Of a stretch of DNA of 38,768 nt, positions 24,906 through 34,361 are shown in pieces. The notes under the pieces were generated by a model. That model had not been told where the DNA came from. It did not search any database and saw nothing but the letters and a program-made list of their open reading frames with translations. This DNA is from Streptomyces huasconensis (GTDB taxonomy: Bacteria; Actinomycetota; Actinomycetes; Streptomycetales; Streptomycetaceae). Positions within the stretch are counted from its first letter, which is position 1, and each line of letters begins with the position of its first letter. A program made the position numbers and the translations under genes. The stretch lies in the NCBI GenBank assembly GCA_004010275.1, contig RBWT01000070.1:1-38768 (forward strand). Direction: 5' to 3'.

Positions 24906-26720
24906 ATGACCACGCCCTTGCGACTTCCCGTAGACCCCGCCGGCATCACGCTCCCCGCCCTGCTGCTCCGCAACGCCGAGGACCACGGTGACCTCCCGGC
25001 GCTGTCGTGGCGCTCGGGCGAGGGGTGGTCGACGCTCACCTGGCGCGAGGCGCGGCGCGAGGTCGCCGTCCTCGCCGCCGGGTACGCCGCACTCGGTGTC
25101 GAACCCGGCGAGCACGTCCTGATGATGCTGGGCAACCGCCCCGAGCACTGGCTGAGCGACCTCGCCCTGACCCACCTCGGCGCCGTCCCCGTCACCGTGT
25201 ACGGCACCTCCGCCCCGGAACAGGTCGCGCACATCGTCCGGCACAGCGGGGCCCGCCTCGCGATCGTCGAGGGCGCCGGGGAGCTGCCGCGCTGGGAGCC
25301 GCTGCTCGCGGACGCCACGGCCCCGCTGGAACGGCTCGTCGTCGTCGAGGCCGCCGAGGCGGGGGAGCACCGTACATACGGCTCGCTGCACGCCACGGGC
25401 GCCCGCCTCCTCGACCCCGACGCCTTCGAGAAGGCGCGGCGCGGAATCCGGCCGAGCGACGCGCTCACCGTCGTCTACACCTCCGGCACCACTGGCGACC
25501 CCAAGGGCGTACGCCTCACCCACCGCAATGTCCTGGTGGGCGGCGTCGCCCTGGATGCCGTCGTCGACTTCCCCGAGCACGTCGGCCACATCTGCTACCT
25601 GCCGTTCGCGCACATCGCGGAGCGGCTGCTCGGCATCTACCTGCCGGTGCTGCGCGCCGGACACGTCTACCTGTGCGCCGACCCGGCCCAGGTCGCCGCC
25701 ACCGCGCGTGAGCTGCATCCCTTCCAGTTCTTCGGCGTCCCGCGCGTGTGGGAGAAGCTCGCCGCGTCCGTACGGGGGGCGCTCGCCGGACTGCCGGAGG
25801 AGCGGCGGCGCGCGGTCGAGGCGGCGAACGAGACGGCCCGCGCGCACGTCGCCTGCCGGGAGCGCGGCGAGCAGCCGTCCGCCGAGCTGGAGGCCGCGTA
25901 CCGGCGGGCCAAGGAAGAGGTGCTCGATCCGCTGCTCGCGCTCGCCGGCTTCGACCGCCTGGTGTGGACCGCGAGCGCCTCGGCGCCGATGCCGCTGGAC
26001 GTCGCCCGCTTCTGGGCCGGCTTCGGCCTGGTGATCATGGACGCGTGGGGGCTCACCGAGACCTCCGGAGTGGTCACGGCCAACGTCCCCGACGCGTTCC
26101 GCCTCGGCTCGGTGGGCCGCCCGCTCGACGGCATGGAGATCCGCACCGCCGGCGACGGCGAGATCCTGGTCCGCGGCGCCACCGTCTGCGACGGCTACCT
26201 GCGGCCCGACGGCGGTGTCGACAGCGCCTGCGACGCGGACGGCTGGTTCGCCACCGGCGACATCGGACGGATCGACGAGGACGGCTTCCTCTGGCTCACC
26301 GACCGCAAGAAGGACATGATCGTCACCTCGACCGGCAAGAACGTCTCACCCGCCCTCGTGGAGAACGCGCTCAAGGAGCACCCGCTGATCGGCCAGGCCT
26401 TCGTGCACGGCGACGGCCGCTCCTACCTGGTGGCGCTCCTCGTCCTGGACCCGGAGCTGGCTCCCGCCTGGGCCGCGGCGCGCGGCATCGAGGGCGACCT
26501 CGCCACCCTCGTCTCCCACCCGGCCGTACGGGAGGAGACCGACCGCGCCGTGGCCGCCGCCAACGCACGCCTCAACCGCACCGAGCAGATCAAGCGTCAC
26601 CGCCTCCTCGCCGAGGAGTGGGGCCCGGGGACGGGCGAGCTGACCCCGTCCCTGAAGCTGCGCCGCCGGGCCGTCCTTGCCAAGTACCAGCAGGTCATCG
26701 ACGCTCTGTACACCCCCTGA
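24906..26720 (+). CDS. Long-chain acyl-CoA synthetase (AMP-forming)
   Basis: A 604-residue adenylate-forming enzyme that activates fatty acids with ATP and CoA. The P-loop motif VVYTSGTTGDPKGV (near 190-203), the AWGLTETSG block, TGDIGRIDEDGFLWLTDRKKD and the catalytic Lys region near LTPSLKLRRR are all present in order. The ATG has AGGAGG ten bases before it and lies inside a longer open frame whose upstream part overlaps the regulator and is not coding. It is divergent from the MerR-family gene and feeds acyl-CoA to the operon upstream. Preferred chain length cannot be deduced. Confidence 0.93.
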   Translation: MTTPLRLPVDPAGITLPALLLRNAEDHGDLPALSWRSGEGWSTLTWREARREVAVLAAGYAALGVEPGEHVLMMLGNRPEHWLSDLALTHLGAVPVTVYGTSAPEQVAHIVRHSGARLAIVEGAGELPRWEPLLADATAPLERLVVVEAAEAGEHRTYGSLHATGARLLDPDAFEKARRGIRPSDALTVVYTSGTTGDPKGVRLTHRNVLVGGVALDAVVDFPEHVGHICYLPFAHIAERLLGIYLPVLRAGHVYLCADPAQVAATARELHPFQFFGVPRVWEKLAASVRGALAGLPEERRRAVEAANETARAHVACRERGEQPSAELEAAYRRAKEEVLDPLLALAGFDRLVWTASASAPMPLDVARFWAGFGLVIMDAWGLTETSGVVTANVPDAFRLGSVGRPLDGMEIRTAGDGEILVRGATVCDGYLRPDGGVDSACDADGWFATGDIGRIDEDGFLWLTDRKKDMIVTSTGKNVSPALVENALKEHPLIGQAFVHGDGRSYLVALLVLDPELAPAWAAARGIEGDLATLVSHPAVREETDRAVAAANARLNRTEQIKRHRLLAEEWGPGTGELTPSLKLRRRAVLAKYQQVIDALYTP

Positions 26721-26725
26721 CCAGC

Positions 26726-26748
26726 ATGTGAGAAGTCCCGCTATGTGA
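26726..26748. repeat. ATGTGA direct repeat before the permease
   Basis: ATGTGA occurs at 26726-26731 and 26743-26748, 17 bp apart, about 130 bases before the permease start. The rest of 26721-26880 shows no other clear signal. It may be a regulator site but could be chance. Confidence 0.25.
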
Positions 26749-26880
26749 CGTGCGCCACCGCGTGGACGGGGGCCTCTGAGGGAAGGTGTCCCGTCGGTCC
26801 GCGCGCGTCAGGGGTGTCGTGGGCCGGAGCACCATCCGGACCCCGGAGCTCTTCCGGGCACCAGAGAGTAGATCCCCCAC

Positions 26881-28362
26881 GTGAGCAAGGAAGCCGTAGA
26901 TTCGGCCGCCCTGGACGCATCCCGCACAGATGCGTCCCAGGCCCCCGCGGACGCGGGCGACGCCGGTTACAGCAAGGACCTCAAGGCCCGTCACGTCAAC
27001 ATGATCGCCATCGGTGGCGCGATCGGCACTGGGCTCTTTCTCGGGGCGGGCGGCCGCCTCCACTCGGCGGGCCCCGCGCTCGCCCTCGCGTACCTCGTGT
27101 GCGGCATCTTCGCGTTCTTCGTCGTCCGCGCCCTCGGCGAGATGGTGCTCTACCGTCCGTCGTCCGGCTCCTTCGTGAGCTACGCGCGTGAGTTCCTCGG
27201 CGAGAAGGGCGCCTACTTCGCCGGTTGGATGTACTTCCTCAACTGGTCGACCACGTGCATCGCCGACATCACGGCGATCGCCCTGTACACGCACTACTGG
27301 AGCTTCTTCACCGACATCCCCCAGTGGGTGCTCGCGCTGATCGCCCTCGCGGTGGTGCTCTCCGTGAACCTCATCTCGGTGAAGTACTTCGGCGAGATGG
27401 AGTTCTGGTTCGCGATCATCAAGGTCGCCGCGCTGACCGCCTTCATGATCATCGGCGTCTTCCTGCTGGCCAGCCAGCACGAGGTGGGCGGCGGGAAGCC
27501 CGGCCTGAGCATGATCACCGACCACGGCGGCTTCCTGCCCAACGGCATGATGCCGGTCGTGATCGTGATGCAGGGCGTCGTCTTTGCGTACGCCTCGCTG
27601 GAGCTGGTCGGCGTCGCGGCGGGCGAGACCAAGGACCCGCAGAAGATCGTCCCGCGCGCGGTGAACTCGATCATGTGGCGCGTGGGCCTCTTCTACGTCG
27701 GCTCCGTCGTCCTCCTCGCGCTGCTGCTGCCGGGCTCCGTGTACTCGGCGGACCAGAGCCCGTTCGTGACGGTGCTGTCCAAGATCGGCGTCCCGGCCGC
27801 CGGCGACGTGATGAACTTCGTGGTCCTCACCGCGGCCATGTCCTCGCTGAACTCCGGCCTGTACTCCACCGGCCGCATCCTGCGCTCGATGGCGATGGCG
27901 GGCTCCGCCCCCAAGTTCACGGCGAGGATGAACCGCAACCAGGTGCCCTACGGCGGCATCCTGCTCACCGCCTCCATCGGCGTGCTCGGCGTCGGCCTGA
28001 ACCGCATCGTCCCGGACCAGGCCTTCGAGATCGTCCTGAATGTCGCCTCGCTCGGCATCATCGGCACCTGGATCATGATCATGGTGTGTCACCTGGCCTT
28101 CGTGCGCCGCGCGAAGGAAGGCCTGATCACCCGGCCGAAGTTCCGCCTGCCCGGCAGCGGGATCACCGAGTACGTGACGATCGCGTTCCTGCTGGCCGTC
28201 CTCTGCCTGATGTGGCAGGACGCCGAGGTGGGCCGCAAGACGCTGTTCCTGATCCCGATCGTGGGCGTGGCCCTGGTCATCGGCTGGCTCGGTGTCAGGA
28301 AGCGGGTGGACCGTGAGGCGCAGGGCCTCACGGAGCCGCCGCAGGAGAAGCAGGACCGGTAG
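26881..28362 (+). CDS. ansP: L-asparagine permease (AAT family)
   Basis: A 493-residue amino-acid/proton symporter with 12 predicted membrane helices after a hydrophilic tail of about 35 residues. IAIGGAIGTGLFLGAG is the first-helix substrate-binding block of the family. ITAIALYTHYW, SVKYFGEMEFWFA, ELVGVAAGETKDPQKIVP, NFVVLTAAMSSLNSGLYSTG and RNQVPYGGILLT follow E. coli AnsP more closely than GabP or CycA. The GTG start lacks a strong ribosome site, with AGAGAG about 14 bases before it. It stands alone and is followed by two hairpins. Exact substrate is inferred from similarity. Confidence 0.85.
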   Translation: MSKEAVDSAALDASRTDASQAPADAGDAGYSKDLKARHVNMIAIGGAIGTGLFLGAGGRLHSAGPALALAYLVCGIFAFFVVRALGEMVLYRPSSGSFVSYAREFLGEKGAYFAGWMYFLNWSTTCIADITAIALYTHYWSFFTDIPQWVLALIALAVVLSVNLISVKYFGEMEFWFAIIKVAALTAFMIIGVFLLASQHEVGGGKPGLSMITDHGGFLPNGMMPVVIVMQGVVFAYASLELVGVAAGETKDPQKIVPRAVNSIMWRVGLFYVGSVVLLALLLPGSVYSADQSPFVTVLSKIGVPAAGDVMNFVVLTAAMSSLNSGLYSTGRILRSMAMAGSAPKFTARMNRNQVPYGGILLTASIGVLGVGLNRIVPDQAFEIVLNVASLGIIGTWIMIMVCHLAFVRRAKEGLITRPKFRLPGSGITEYVTIAFLLAVLCLMWQDAEVGRKTLFLIPIVGVALVIGWLGVRKRVDREAQGLTEPPQEKQDR

Positions 28363-28380
28363 AAGCCGGTAGAAAACGGT

Positions 28381-28407
28381 GGCGACGGCCGTGTGACGGC
28401 CGTTGTC
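28381..28407 (+). terminator. Hairpin terminator after ansP
   Basis: ACGGCCG (28385-28391) and CGGCCGT (28397-28403) pair around a TGTGA loop, and flanking G-U and C-G pairs extend the stem to about 11 bp. It begins 18 bases after the permease stop codon. Confidence 0.6.
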
Positions 28408-28421
28408 AGTGGCAGCCCTTA

Positions 28422-28468
28422 CGGTGGCGTCATGTCGGAGATCACGTGTCTCCGGGGTGACGCCACCG
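28422..28468. repeat. Perfect nested inverted repeat, possible second terminator or RNA structure
   Basis: CGGTGGCGTCA (28422-28432) and TGACGCCACCG (28458-28468) are exact complements, and inside them CGGAGA (28436-28441) pairs with TCTCCG (28449-28454). Together they give a 17-pair composite stem with two small internal loops. No U tract follows. Just beyond, a 13-bp unit GTCAGGCGCCGGG is repeated twice from 28493. Confidence 0.6.
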
Positions 28469-28642
28469 CGCCGTTGTACGAGGGCGTCCCTGGTCAGGCG
28501 CCGGGGTCAGGCGCCGGGGTCTTCCGATGGGCCTGATCCATTAGGCGTGATCCGACGGGTTCCGGTCGCGGGGTGTACGCATTCGGGTCCTCGTGGGGCC
28601 CGAACCCTGGCGGCCTCGCCCTCATCGCCACAGACTCGGCAC

Positions 28643-29440
28643 ATGGACGCCATGGTGCCGGTCAAGGACGGCGAGGTCTGGGCGCACGACTCGGGCGCAC
28701 CCGACGGCAGGGCCGGCGGCGGCCCGCTGCCCCTGGTCCTGCTGCACCCGGGGGTCGGTGACTCCCGCATCTGGGACCCGGTCCTGCCCCGCCTCACGGA
28801 GCGGCACCGCGTGATCCGTTACGACGCCCGGGGGTACGGCAGGTCGGCGGCGCCGACAGCGCCGTACTCCCTGGTCGAGGATCTGATCGCCGTCCTCGAC
28901 CACTTCGGTGTCGCCCGGGCGGCCCTCGCCGGGTCGAGCATGGGCGGCGCGACGGCCATCAGTCTCGCCCTCCGCGACCCCGCGCGGGTGGCGGCCCTCG
29001 CGCTGGTGGTCCCGGGCGTCACGGGTGCCGAGGAACTCGTCTCGCGCGCGTTCACGGCCGAGGTCGGGAGGCTCGCCGAGGCGGGCGACATCGAGGGCAT
29101 CGTGGCGCTGACGCTGCGCACCTCGGCCGGCGGGGGCTCCGGGGACGACCCTGAGGCCGAGGCGCACATCAGGTCGGTGATCCCGGCGTGGTTCGCCAGC
29201 CACCCGCACCACCTGCCGGACCCGCCCGCCTTCGACCGGCTCGGCGAACTCGACGTGCCGTGCGTCCTCGTCCTCGGGGAACGCGACCAGCCCGAGGTGG
29301 TCCGGACGAACGAGATCATGGCCGACCGCATCCCCGGCTGCCGCGTCGTCCGCCTCGCGCACAGCGACCACTTCCCGACCTTGCGCGAACCGGAAGCGGT
29401 CGCGGACGCGATCCTGGAGGCGTACGGGGCCGTGACCTGA
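28643..29440 (+). CDS. Alpha/beta hydrolase
   Basis: A 265-residue alpha/beta-hydrolase. LLHPGVGDSRIWD carries the oxyanion turn, AGSSMGGATAISLA the nucleophile Ser (G-x-S-x-G), VLGERDQPEV the likely acid Asp, and LAHSDHFPTLREPEAV the catalytic His. No signal peptide. The frame opens 80 codons earlier, in sequence that holds hairpins and tandem repeats; the fold starts at MDAMVPVKDGEVW, so the ATG at 28643 is chosen. CAGACT six bases before it and the lack of a ribosome site suggest a leaderless message. The substrate is unknown. Its stop codon is in a run of five CCTGA repeats. Confidence 0.85.
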   Translation: MDAMVPVKDGEVWAHDSGAPDGRAGGGPLPLVLLHPGVGDSRIWDPVLPRLTERHRVIRYDARGYGRSAAPTAPYSLVEDLIAVLDHFGVARAALAGSSMGGATAISLALRDPARVAALALVVPGVTGAEELVSRAFTAEVGRLAEAGDIEGIVALTLRTSAGGGSGDDPEAEAHIRSVIPAWFASHPHHLPDPPAFDRLGELDVPCVLVLGERDQPEVVRTNEIMADRIPGCRVVRLAHSDHFPTLREPEAVADAILEAYGAVT

Positions 29441-29460
29441 CCTGACCTGACCTGACCTGA
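29436..29460. repeat. Five tandem CCTGA repeats at the hydrolase stop
   Basis: CCTGA is repeated exactly five times and a sixth CTGACCTGACG-like piece follows at about 29466. The first copy supplies the TGA stop of the hydrolase. Every copy carries a TGA, so length changes would not extend the protein much. Confidence 0.8.
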
Positions 29461-29621
29461 CGTGGCTGACCTGACGCGTTTGGTGGGCGCGGCCTTCGCC
29501 CCCCACGGACAGCCGAGCCCCCGCCCGTCGCATACTGGAACACGCACCACCCGGGCACGGCCCCGCAGGCGAGACGCCTCACCCGCCGCGCCCGACCCCG
29601 CACGGCGAGGAGTACGTCGCC

Positions 29622-30545
29622 ATGAAGCCCCACGACAACCGCGGCGGCCGCGACGACCCTGAGCATCGCGACGACCTCACCCGCCGCGATCACCGCAACG
29701 CAGACCCCGCCCCACCCCCACCCGGCGGCATCCTCTGGAGCATCGCGGGGGACGTCCGCGCGCTCCTGATGCTGCCCTCCGCGCTCGCCATGCAGGTCGC
29801 GCACCCCGCGGTCGGCGCGGGTGTCGACGAGTACTCGGTGTTCCGGACCGACCCGTGGGGCCGGGGCGAGCGCTCGCTGCGGTCGGTCCTGCTGTGGGTG
29901 TACGGCGGCGACGAGGCGGCCGCGGAGGGCCGCAGACTCCGTACGCTGCACCGTTCCATCCAGGGCACGGACACCCGCGGCCGCCGCTACCACGCGCTCA
30001 TGCCCGCCCCGTACGCCTGGGTCCACGCCACCGGATTCCCCGTCTACCGGCACGCGCAGCGCTATCTCGGCCGCCCCTTCACCGAGGCGCAGGAGCGGCA
30101 GCTCTACGCGGAGTGGCTCCAGGTCGGGCGGATACTCGGCATCCACGACCGGGACATGCCCCAGACGCCGGAGGAGTTCTGGCCGTACTACCGCAAGATC
30201 CTGGCCGACGAACTCGAACTGACGGCCGTCGTCCGGGAGCTGACCGGCACCGACGCCCCCGTCCCGCCGCCGGACCAGGGCCCGCGCCCCGTACGCCCCC
30301 TGCTCAGGGCTCTGTGGCCGCTGCTGCTGCCCCCGCTGGCCCGCTTCCGCCGCTTCCTCACGATCGGCCTCATGCCTCCGGACGCGCGGCAGGCGCTCGG
30401 CCTGCCCTGGACGCCCCGCCAGGAGCGCGCCCTGCGCCGCTTCGGCCTGGTGGTCCGGACCCTGGTGCCGCTGCTGCCCGAGCGGCTGCGCTACCTGCCG
30501 CTCGCGCGGCGGGCCCGAGCACGGCACCGCGCCGCCCGGCAGTGA
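29622..30545 (+). CDS. Oxygenase MpaB family protein (DUF2236)
   Basis: A 307-residue protein of the DUF2236/MpaB/latex-clearing-protein superfamily, haem- or metal-dependent oxygenases of mostly unknown substrate. The sequence GDVRALLMLPSALAMQVAHPAVGAGVDEYS (split here over residues about 44-73), the RSVLLWVYGG block, and WVHATGFPVYRHAQRYLGRPFTEAQ with its His are characteristic. GGAG lies nine bases before the ATG. It follows the alpha/beta hydrolase by 181 bases on the same strand, with a possible promoter around 29530, and converges with the M1 peptidase. The reaction cannot be assigned. Confidence 0.82.
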   Translation: MKPHDNRGGRDDPEHRDDLTRRDHRNADPAPPPPGGILWSIAGDVRALLMLPSALAMQVAHPAVGAGVDEYSVFRTDPWGRGERSLRSVLLWVYGGDEAAAEGRRLRTLHRSIQGTDTRGRRYHALMPAPYAWVHATGFPVYRHAQRYLGRPFTEAQERQLYAEWLQVGRILGIHDRDMPQTPEEFWPYYRKILADELELTAVVRELTGTDAPVPPPDQGPRPVRPLLRALWPLLLPPLARFRRFLTIGLMPPDARQALGLPWTPRQERALRRFGLVVRTLVPLLPERLRYLPLARRARARHRAARQ

Positions 30546-30632
30546 GCCCGGACGGCGCGGCACCTCAAACGTCAGCGCATCCACACACGTCGCTACGACA
30601 GCAGTACGTCAGGACGTCAGGACGTCGAACCG

Positions 30633-32180
30633 TCAGTGCTTGTGCCCACGGCCCTGCCGCGCACCCTGCTTGTCACCACGCCCGTCACCGTGATCGTGCA
30701 CACCGTTCGTCGCGGCGATCTGCTTCCACGACTTCGGCTTCGCCGGCGCCGCCGACGACCGGGCGAACCCGGCGTCCCGCGCGGTCGGCGCGTCCGGCCG
30801 CGCCGGCTCGTACAGCCAGGTGTCGAAGAGCGCGGCGAGCGGCTTGCCCGAGATCTTCTCGGCGAACTTCACGAAGTCGCTCACCTTGGCGTTGCCGTAC
30901 GCGAACTGCTGCGGCCAGCCCTTGAGGATGGCGAAGAAGTCCTCGTCGCCGATCTCGTTGCGCAGCGCCTGGAGGGCGAGCGCGCCCCGGTCGTACACCG
31001 CGACGTGGAACTGCTTGTCCGGGCCCGGGTCACCCGGCTTGACCGTCCAGAACGGGTCGTCCGCGGACCGCTGCGCGTACACGTAGTCCGCCAGCTCCTG
31101 CGCCGTCCCCTCGCCCTCCTTCTCCGACCACAGCCACTGGCTGTAGCGGGCGAAGCCCTCGTTGACCCAGATGTCCTTCCAGTGGTGCACGGAGACGCTG
31201 TCGCCGTACCACTGGTGGGCCAGTTCATGGACGACGATGGAGGCGTTGGAGCCGTTCGCGAACGCGGCCGGGCTGTAGAAGGGCCGCGTCTGGGTCTCCA
31301 GGGCGTAGCTGCTCTTCACGTTCGGGACGTACCCGCCGAGCGCGTTGAAGGGGTACTTGCCGAAGACCGTCTCCAGCCACTCCGCGACCTCGGTGGTCCG
31401 CTCGATGCTGGCCCGCGCGGCGCCCGCGTTGTCGCCGAGGTCCTTGCTGTAGGCGTTGAGGACCGGCAGGCCGCTCTCCGTCTTGTCGGTCGTGATGTCG
31501 AACTTCCCGACCGCGAGCGTGGCGAGGTAGCTCGCCTGCGGCTTGTTGGAGCGCCAGTTGAAGCGGGTCCAGCCGAGCCGCGAACTCTGCGACTGCAGAA
31601 CGCCGTTGGAGATCGCCTGGGTGCCGTCGGGCACCGAGACCGACACGTCGTACGTCGCCTTGTCCAGCGGGTGGTCGTTGGAGGGGAACCACCACGCGGC
31701 GGCCTCCGGCTCCTGCGCCGCGATGCCGCCGTCCGGCGTGCGGTGCCAGGCCGTGTAACCGCCGATCTTCAGCTCGGACGGCTTGCCCGCGTACCGCACC
31801 ACGACGGTGACGGGCGTGCCCTTGGGGAGGCCCGCGGCCGGGGTGATCTCCAGCTCCTGGTCGCCGGTCTTCGCGAACTTCGCCTTCTTGCCGTTGACCC
31901 GCACCTCGGAGACCTTCAGACCGAGGTCGAGGTTGAAGCGCGAGAGGTTCTGCGTGGTGCGGGCGTTGATCGTGGCCGTGCCTTCGAGCAGGTCGGTCAC
32001 GGGCTGGTACTTCAGCCTCAGGTCATAGTGTGAGGCGTCGTAGCCGCCGTTGCCGCTGGCCGGGTAATAGGGATCGCCGATGCCCGGGGCCCCGGGGGAG
32101 AAGTCCGCGGCCGATGCCGGGATCGCCAGCAGCGCGAGAGAGGCCGCGAGCGCGCCCGGGGCGATGAATCTGCGGTGCAC
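30633..32180 (-). CDS. Secreted M1-family zinc aminopeptidase
   Basis: A 515-residue exported metallopeptidase. A signal peptide (HRRF, then GALAASLALLAIPASA) covers about the first 25 residues. The zinc site is HELAHQW with the third ligand in WVNEGFARY 18 residues later. In place of the textbook GAMEN exopeptidase motif it has YALETQT, as in a common bacterial subgroup. The C-terminus is rich in His, Gly and Lys. The frame opens at 32207, but GGAG six bases before a GTG at 32180 and the position of the signal peptide fix that start. Diverges from the dipeptidyl peptidase gene. Confidence 0.92.
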   Translation of the reverse strand: MHRRFIAPGALAASLALLAIPASAADFSPGAPGIGDPYYPASGNGGYDASHYDLRLKYQPVTDLLEGTATINARTTQNLSRFNLDLGLKVSEVRVNGKKAKFAKTGDQELEITPAAGLPKGTPVTVVVRYAGKPSELKIGGYTAWHRTPDGGIAAQEPEAAAWWFPSNDHPLDKATYDVSVSVPDGTQAISNGVLQSQSSRLGWTRFNWRSNKPQASYLATLAVGKFDITTDKTESGLPVLNAYSKDLGDNAGAARASIERTTEVAEWLETVFGKYPFNALGGYVPNVKSSYALETQTRPFYSPAAFANGSNASIVVHELAHQWYGDSVSVHHWKDIWVNEGFARYSQWLWSEKEGEGTAQELADYVYAQRSADDPFWTVKPGDPGPDKQFHVAVYDRGALALQALRNEIGDEDFFAILKGWPQQFAYGNAKVSDFVKFAEKISGKPLAALFDTWLYEPARPDAPTARDAGFARSSAAPAKPKSWKQIAATNGVHDHGDGRGDKQGARQGRGHKH

Positions 32181-32368
32181 GTCAAGCTCCAAGTCGTAGG
32201 GGCACAAGATCGGTTCGTCTGTTCGACGAGCCTATTCAGCCCTTCCCGCGGTCGTCATGTCCATGGCCCCGGCTGTCACACGATCGCCATCCGGTCGACA
32301 TGTGCCGTGATGCCCCATGCGCCCGTCCCGGTCCGTGCGGCCCTCTGTCGCCCGGCAGTTCACCCGTG

Positions 32369-32374
32369 TACCTT
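32369..32374 (+). promoter_or_regulatory. Probable -10 element of the X-Pro dipeptidyl peptidase gene
   Basis: TACCTT ends seven bases before the ATG at 32382, with no ribosome site. The spacing matches the other leaderless starts in this window. The rest of 32181-32368 shows no clear signal. Confidence 0.45.
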
Positions 32375-32381
32375 CCGCGCC

Positions 32382-34361
32382 ATGCCGATACGTGCGCGAC
32401 ACACCCGCCGCCTCCGAGGGCCGCTGCTGACGGCGGTCCTGGCCGCCCTTCTCGCCACCCTCATCTCCCCGGCCGCCGTCCAGGCCTCGGCGGCGCCGCC
32501 CCAGGCGCCCCGCCCCGCGGGCGAGAGCAGGCCCGTGTACTCGTACGAGGGCGCCATCCGTGAGTCCGTCTGGGTCGACACCCGGATCGACGGGGACGCG
32601 GACGGCAGGACCGACCGCGTCGCCGTCGACATCATCCGACCCCGGGAGACCGACCGCACGGGCCGCCGCATTCCGGTCATCATGGACGCCAGCCCCTACT
32701 ACGCGTGCTGCGGGCGCGGCAACGAGAGCCAGAAGAAGACGTACGACGAGAACGGCGACCCCGTCCAGTTCCCGCTCTACTACGACAACTACTTCGTCCC
32801 GCGCGGCTACGGCTACGTCGCCGTCGACCTCGCCGGAACCAACCGCTCCGACGGCTGCGTCGACGTCGGCGGCCGCTCCGACGTCCAGTCGGCCAAGGCC
32901 GTGGTCGACTGGCTGAACGGCCGCGCCCGCGGCTACACCAGCCGCACCGGCCATGCACCCGCGCGGGCCTCCTGGACCAACGGACGCACCGGGATGATCG
33001 GCAAGAGCTACGACGGCACCGTGGCGAACGGCGTGGCCGCCACCGGCGTCAAGGGCCTGAAGACCATCGTGCCGATCGGCGCCATCTCCTCCTGGTACGA
33101 CTATTACTTCGCCAAGGGAGCCCCGCTCTTCCGCAGCGGCCCCGACGGCCTCGCCAGGGCCGTGGAGAGCCCCGAGGCCCGCGCCCGCTGCGGCGCCGTC
33201 AAGCAGCGCCTGGTCGACGGCGCGCCCCGCAGCGGCGACTGGACCCGCCTGTGGAGCGAGCGCGACCACGTCCCGGACGCCGGCAAGGTGCGGGCCAGCG
33301 TCTTCGCCGTCCACGGCATGCAGGACCTGAACGTCCGCACCAAGCACTTCGGCCAGTGGTGGGACGCCCTCGCCGGGCACGGCGTCGACCGCAAGCTCTG
33401 GCTCAGCCAGGCCGGCCACGTCGACCCCTTCGACTTCCGCCGCGCGGAGTGGGTGCGCACCCTGCACCGCTGGTTCGACCACGAACTCCTCGGCATCGAC
33501 AACGGCATCGACCGCGCACCGATGGCCGACATCGAGCGCGCCCCCGACCGCTGGACCACCGACCGCGTCTGGCCCCCGCGCGGCACGGACACCGTCAAAC
33601 TCCGCCCCGCCAAGGGCACCGCACCGGGCGTCGGCACCCTCGGCCCGCGCCCCGGCAAGGGCACCGAGACCTTCACCGACGACCCGAGGCTCAACGAGAC
33701 CGACTGGGCCGAGCGCGTCCACACCACCACGCCCGCCAAGGCCGGGTTCATCAGCAAGCCGCTCGCCCGCGACGTGCGCCTGTCCGGCTCCTCGCAGGTC
33801 ACGGTCACGGTAACCCCCACCACCCGCACCGCCCACCTCTCCGCGGTCCTCGTCGACCTCGGACCCGCCACCATCCGCGACTACGCCGACGACGACGAGG
33901 GCATCACCACGCTCCCCGAACGCAGCTGCTGGGGCGCGAGCACCGCCGGCGACAGCGCCTGCTTCAAGAAGACGGCGGCGAAGACCGCCGCCGTCCAGCA
34001 CACGATCTTCAGCCGTGGCTGGGCCGACCTCGGCAACTGGGCCGACGCGGACCGCGGCCGGCCGCTCACCCCCGGCAAGCCGCACACCATCACCCTCGAC
34101 CTCGCCGCGAGCGACCACGTCGTGCCCAAGGGCCACCGCCTCGCGCTGATCGTCGCGGGCACCGACAAGAACCTCATCGAACCGCCCGCCGACAGGCCGA
34201 CGCTCACCATCGACCTGGCCCGTACGTGGGCGAAGGTGCCCCTGGCCGGCGGCGCCAAGGCGTTCACCACCTCCGCATCCGTCACCCCCGGCGCACCCCG
34301 TCTCGACGGCGTGGCCCCGCCGCGTCCGCTCAACCCCGTACCCGGAGGCAGCACTTCATGA
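32382..34361 (+). CDS. Secreted Xaa-Pro dipeptidyl peptidase (CocE/S15 family)
   Basis: A 659-residue exported serine peptidase that removes X-Pro dipeptides from peptide N-termini. The signal peptide has a twin-arginine-like basic start (RARHTRRLRG), a hydrophobic core and a cleavage region near QASAAP (about residue 37). The nucleophile is in MIGKSYDGT, with Asp in HGMQDLNV and His in SQAGHVDPF. The C-terminal third is the galactose-binding-like domain of the family. Two Cys (YYACCGRG) could be cross-linked. The downstream carboxypeptidase overlaps by four bases (ATGA), so they are translationally coupled. Confidence 0.92.
   Translation: MPIRARHTRRLRGPLLTAVLAALLATLISPAAVQASAAPPQAPRPAGESRPVYSYEGAIRESVWVDTRIDGDADGRTDRVAVDIIRPRETDRTGRRIPVIMDASPYYACCGRGNESQKKTYDENGDPVQFPLYYDNYFVPRGYGYVAVDLAGTNRSDGCVDVGGRSDVQSAKAVVDWLNGRARGYTSRTGHAPARASWTNGRTGMIGKSYDGTVANGVAATGVKGLKTIVPIGAISSWYDYYFAKGAPLFRSGPDGLARAVESPEARARCGAVKQRLVDGAPRSGDWTRLWSERDHVPDAGKVRASVFAVHGMQDLNVRTKHFGQWWDALAGHGVDRKLWLSQAGHVDPFDFRRAEWVRTLHRWFDHELLGIDNGIDRAPMADIERAPDRWTTDRVWPPRGTDTVKLRPAKGTAPGVGTLGPRPGKGTETFTDDPRLNETDWAERVHTTTPAKAGFISKPLARDVRLSGSSQVTVTVTPTTRTAHLSAVLVDLGPATIRDYADDDEGITTLPERSCWGASTAGDSACFKKTAAKTAAVQHTIFSRGWADLGNWADADRGRPLTPGKPHTITLDLAASDHVVPKGHRLALIVAGTDKNLIEPPADRPTLTIDLARTWAKVPLAGGAKAFTTSASVTPGAPRLDGVAPPRPLNPVPGGSTS

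Noticed and set aside
26726..26748. GlnR-type box before the asparagine permease
   Set aside because: The two ATGTGA words do not match the GlnR half-site pattern and spacing well enough.
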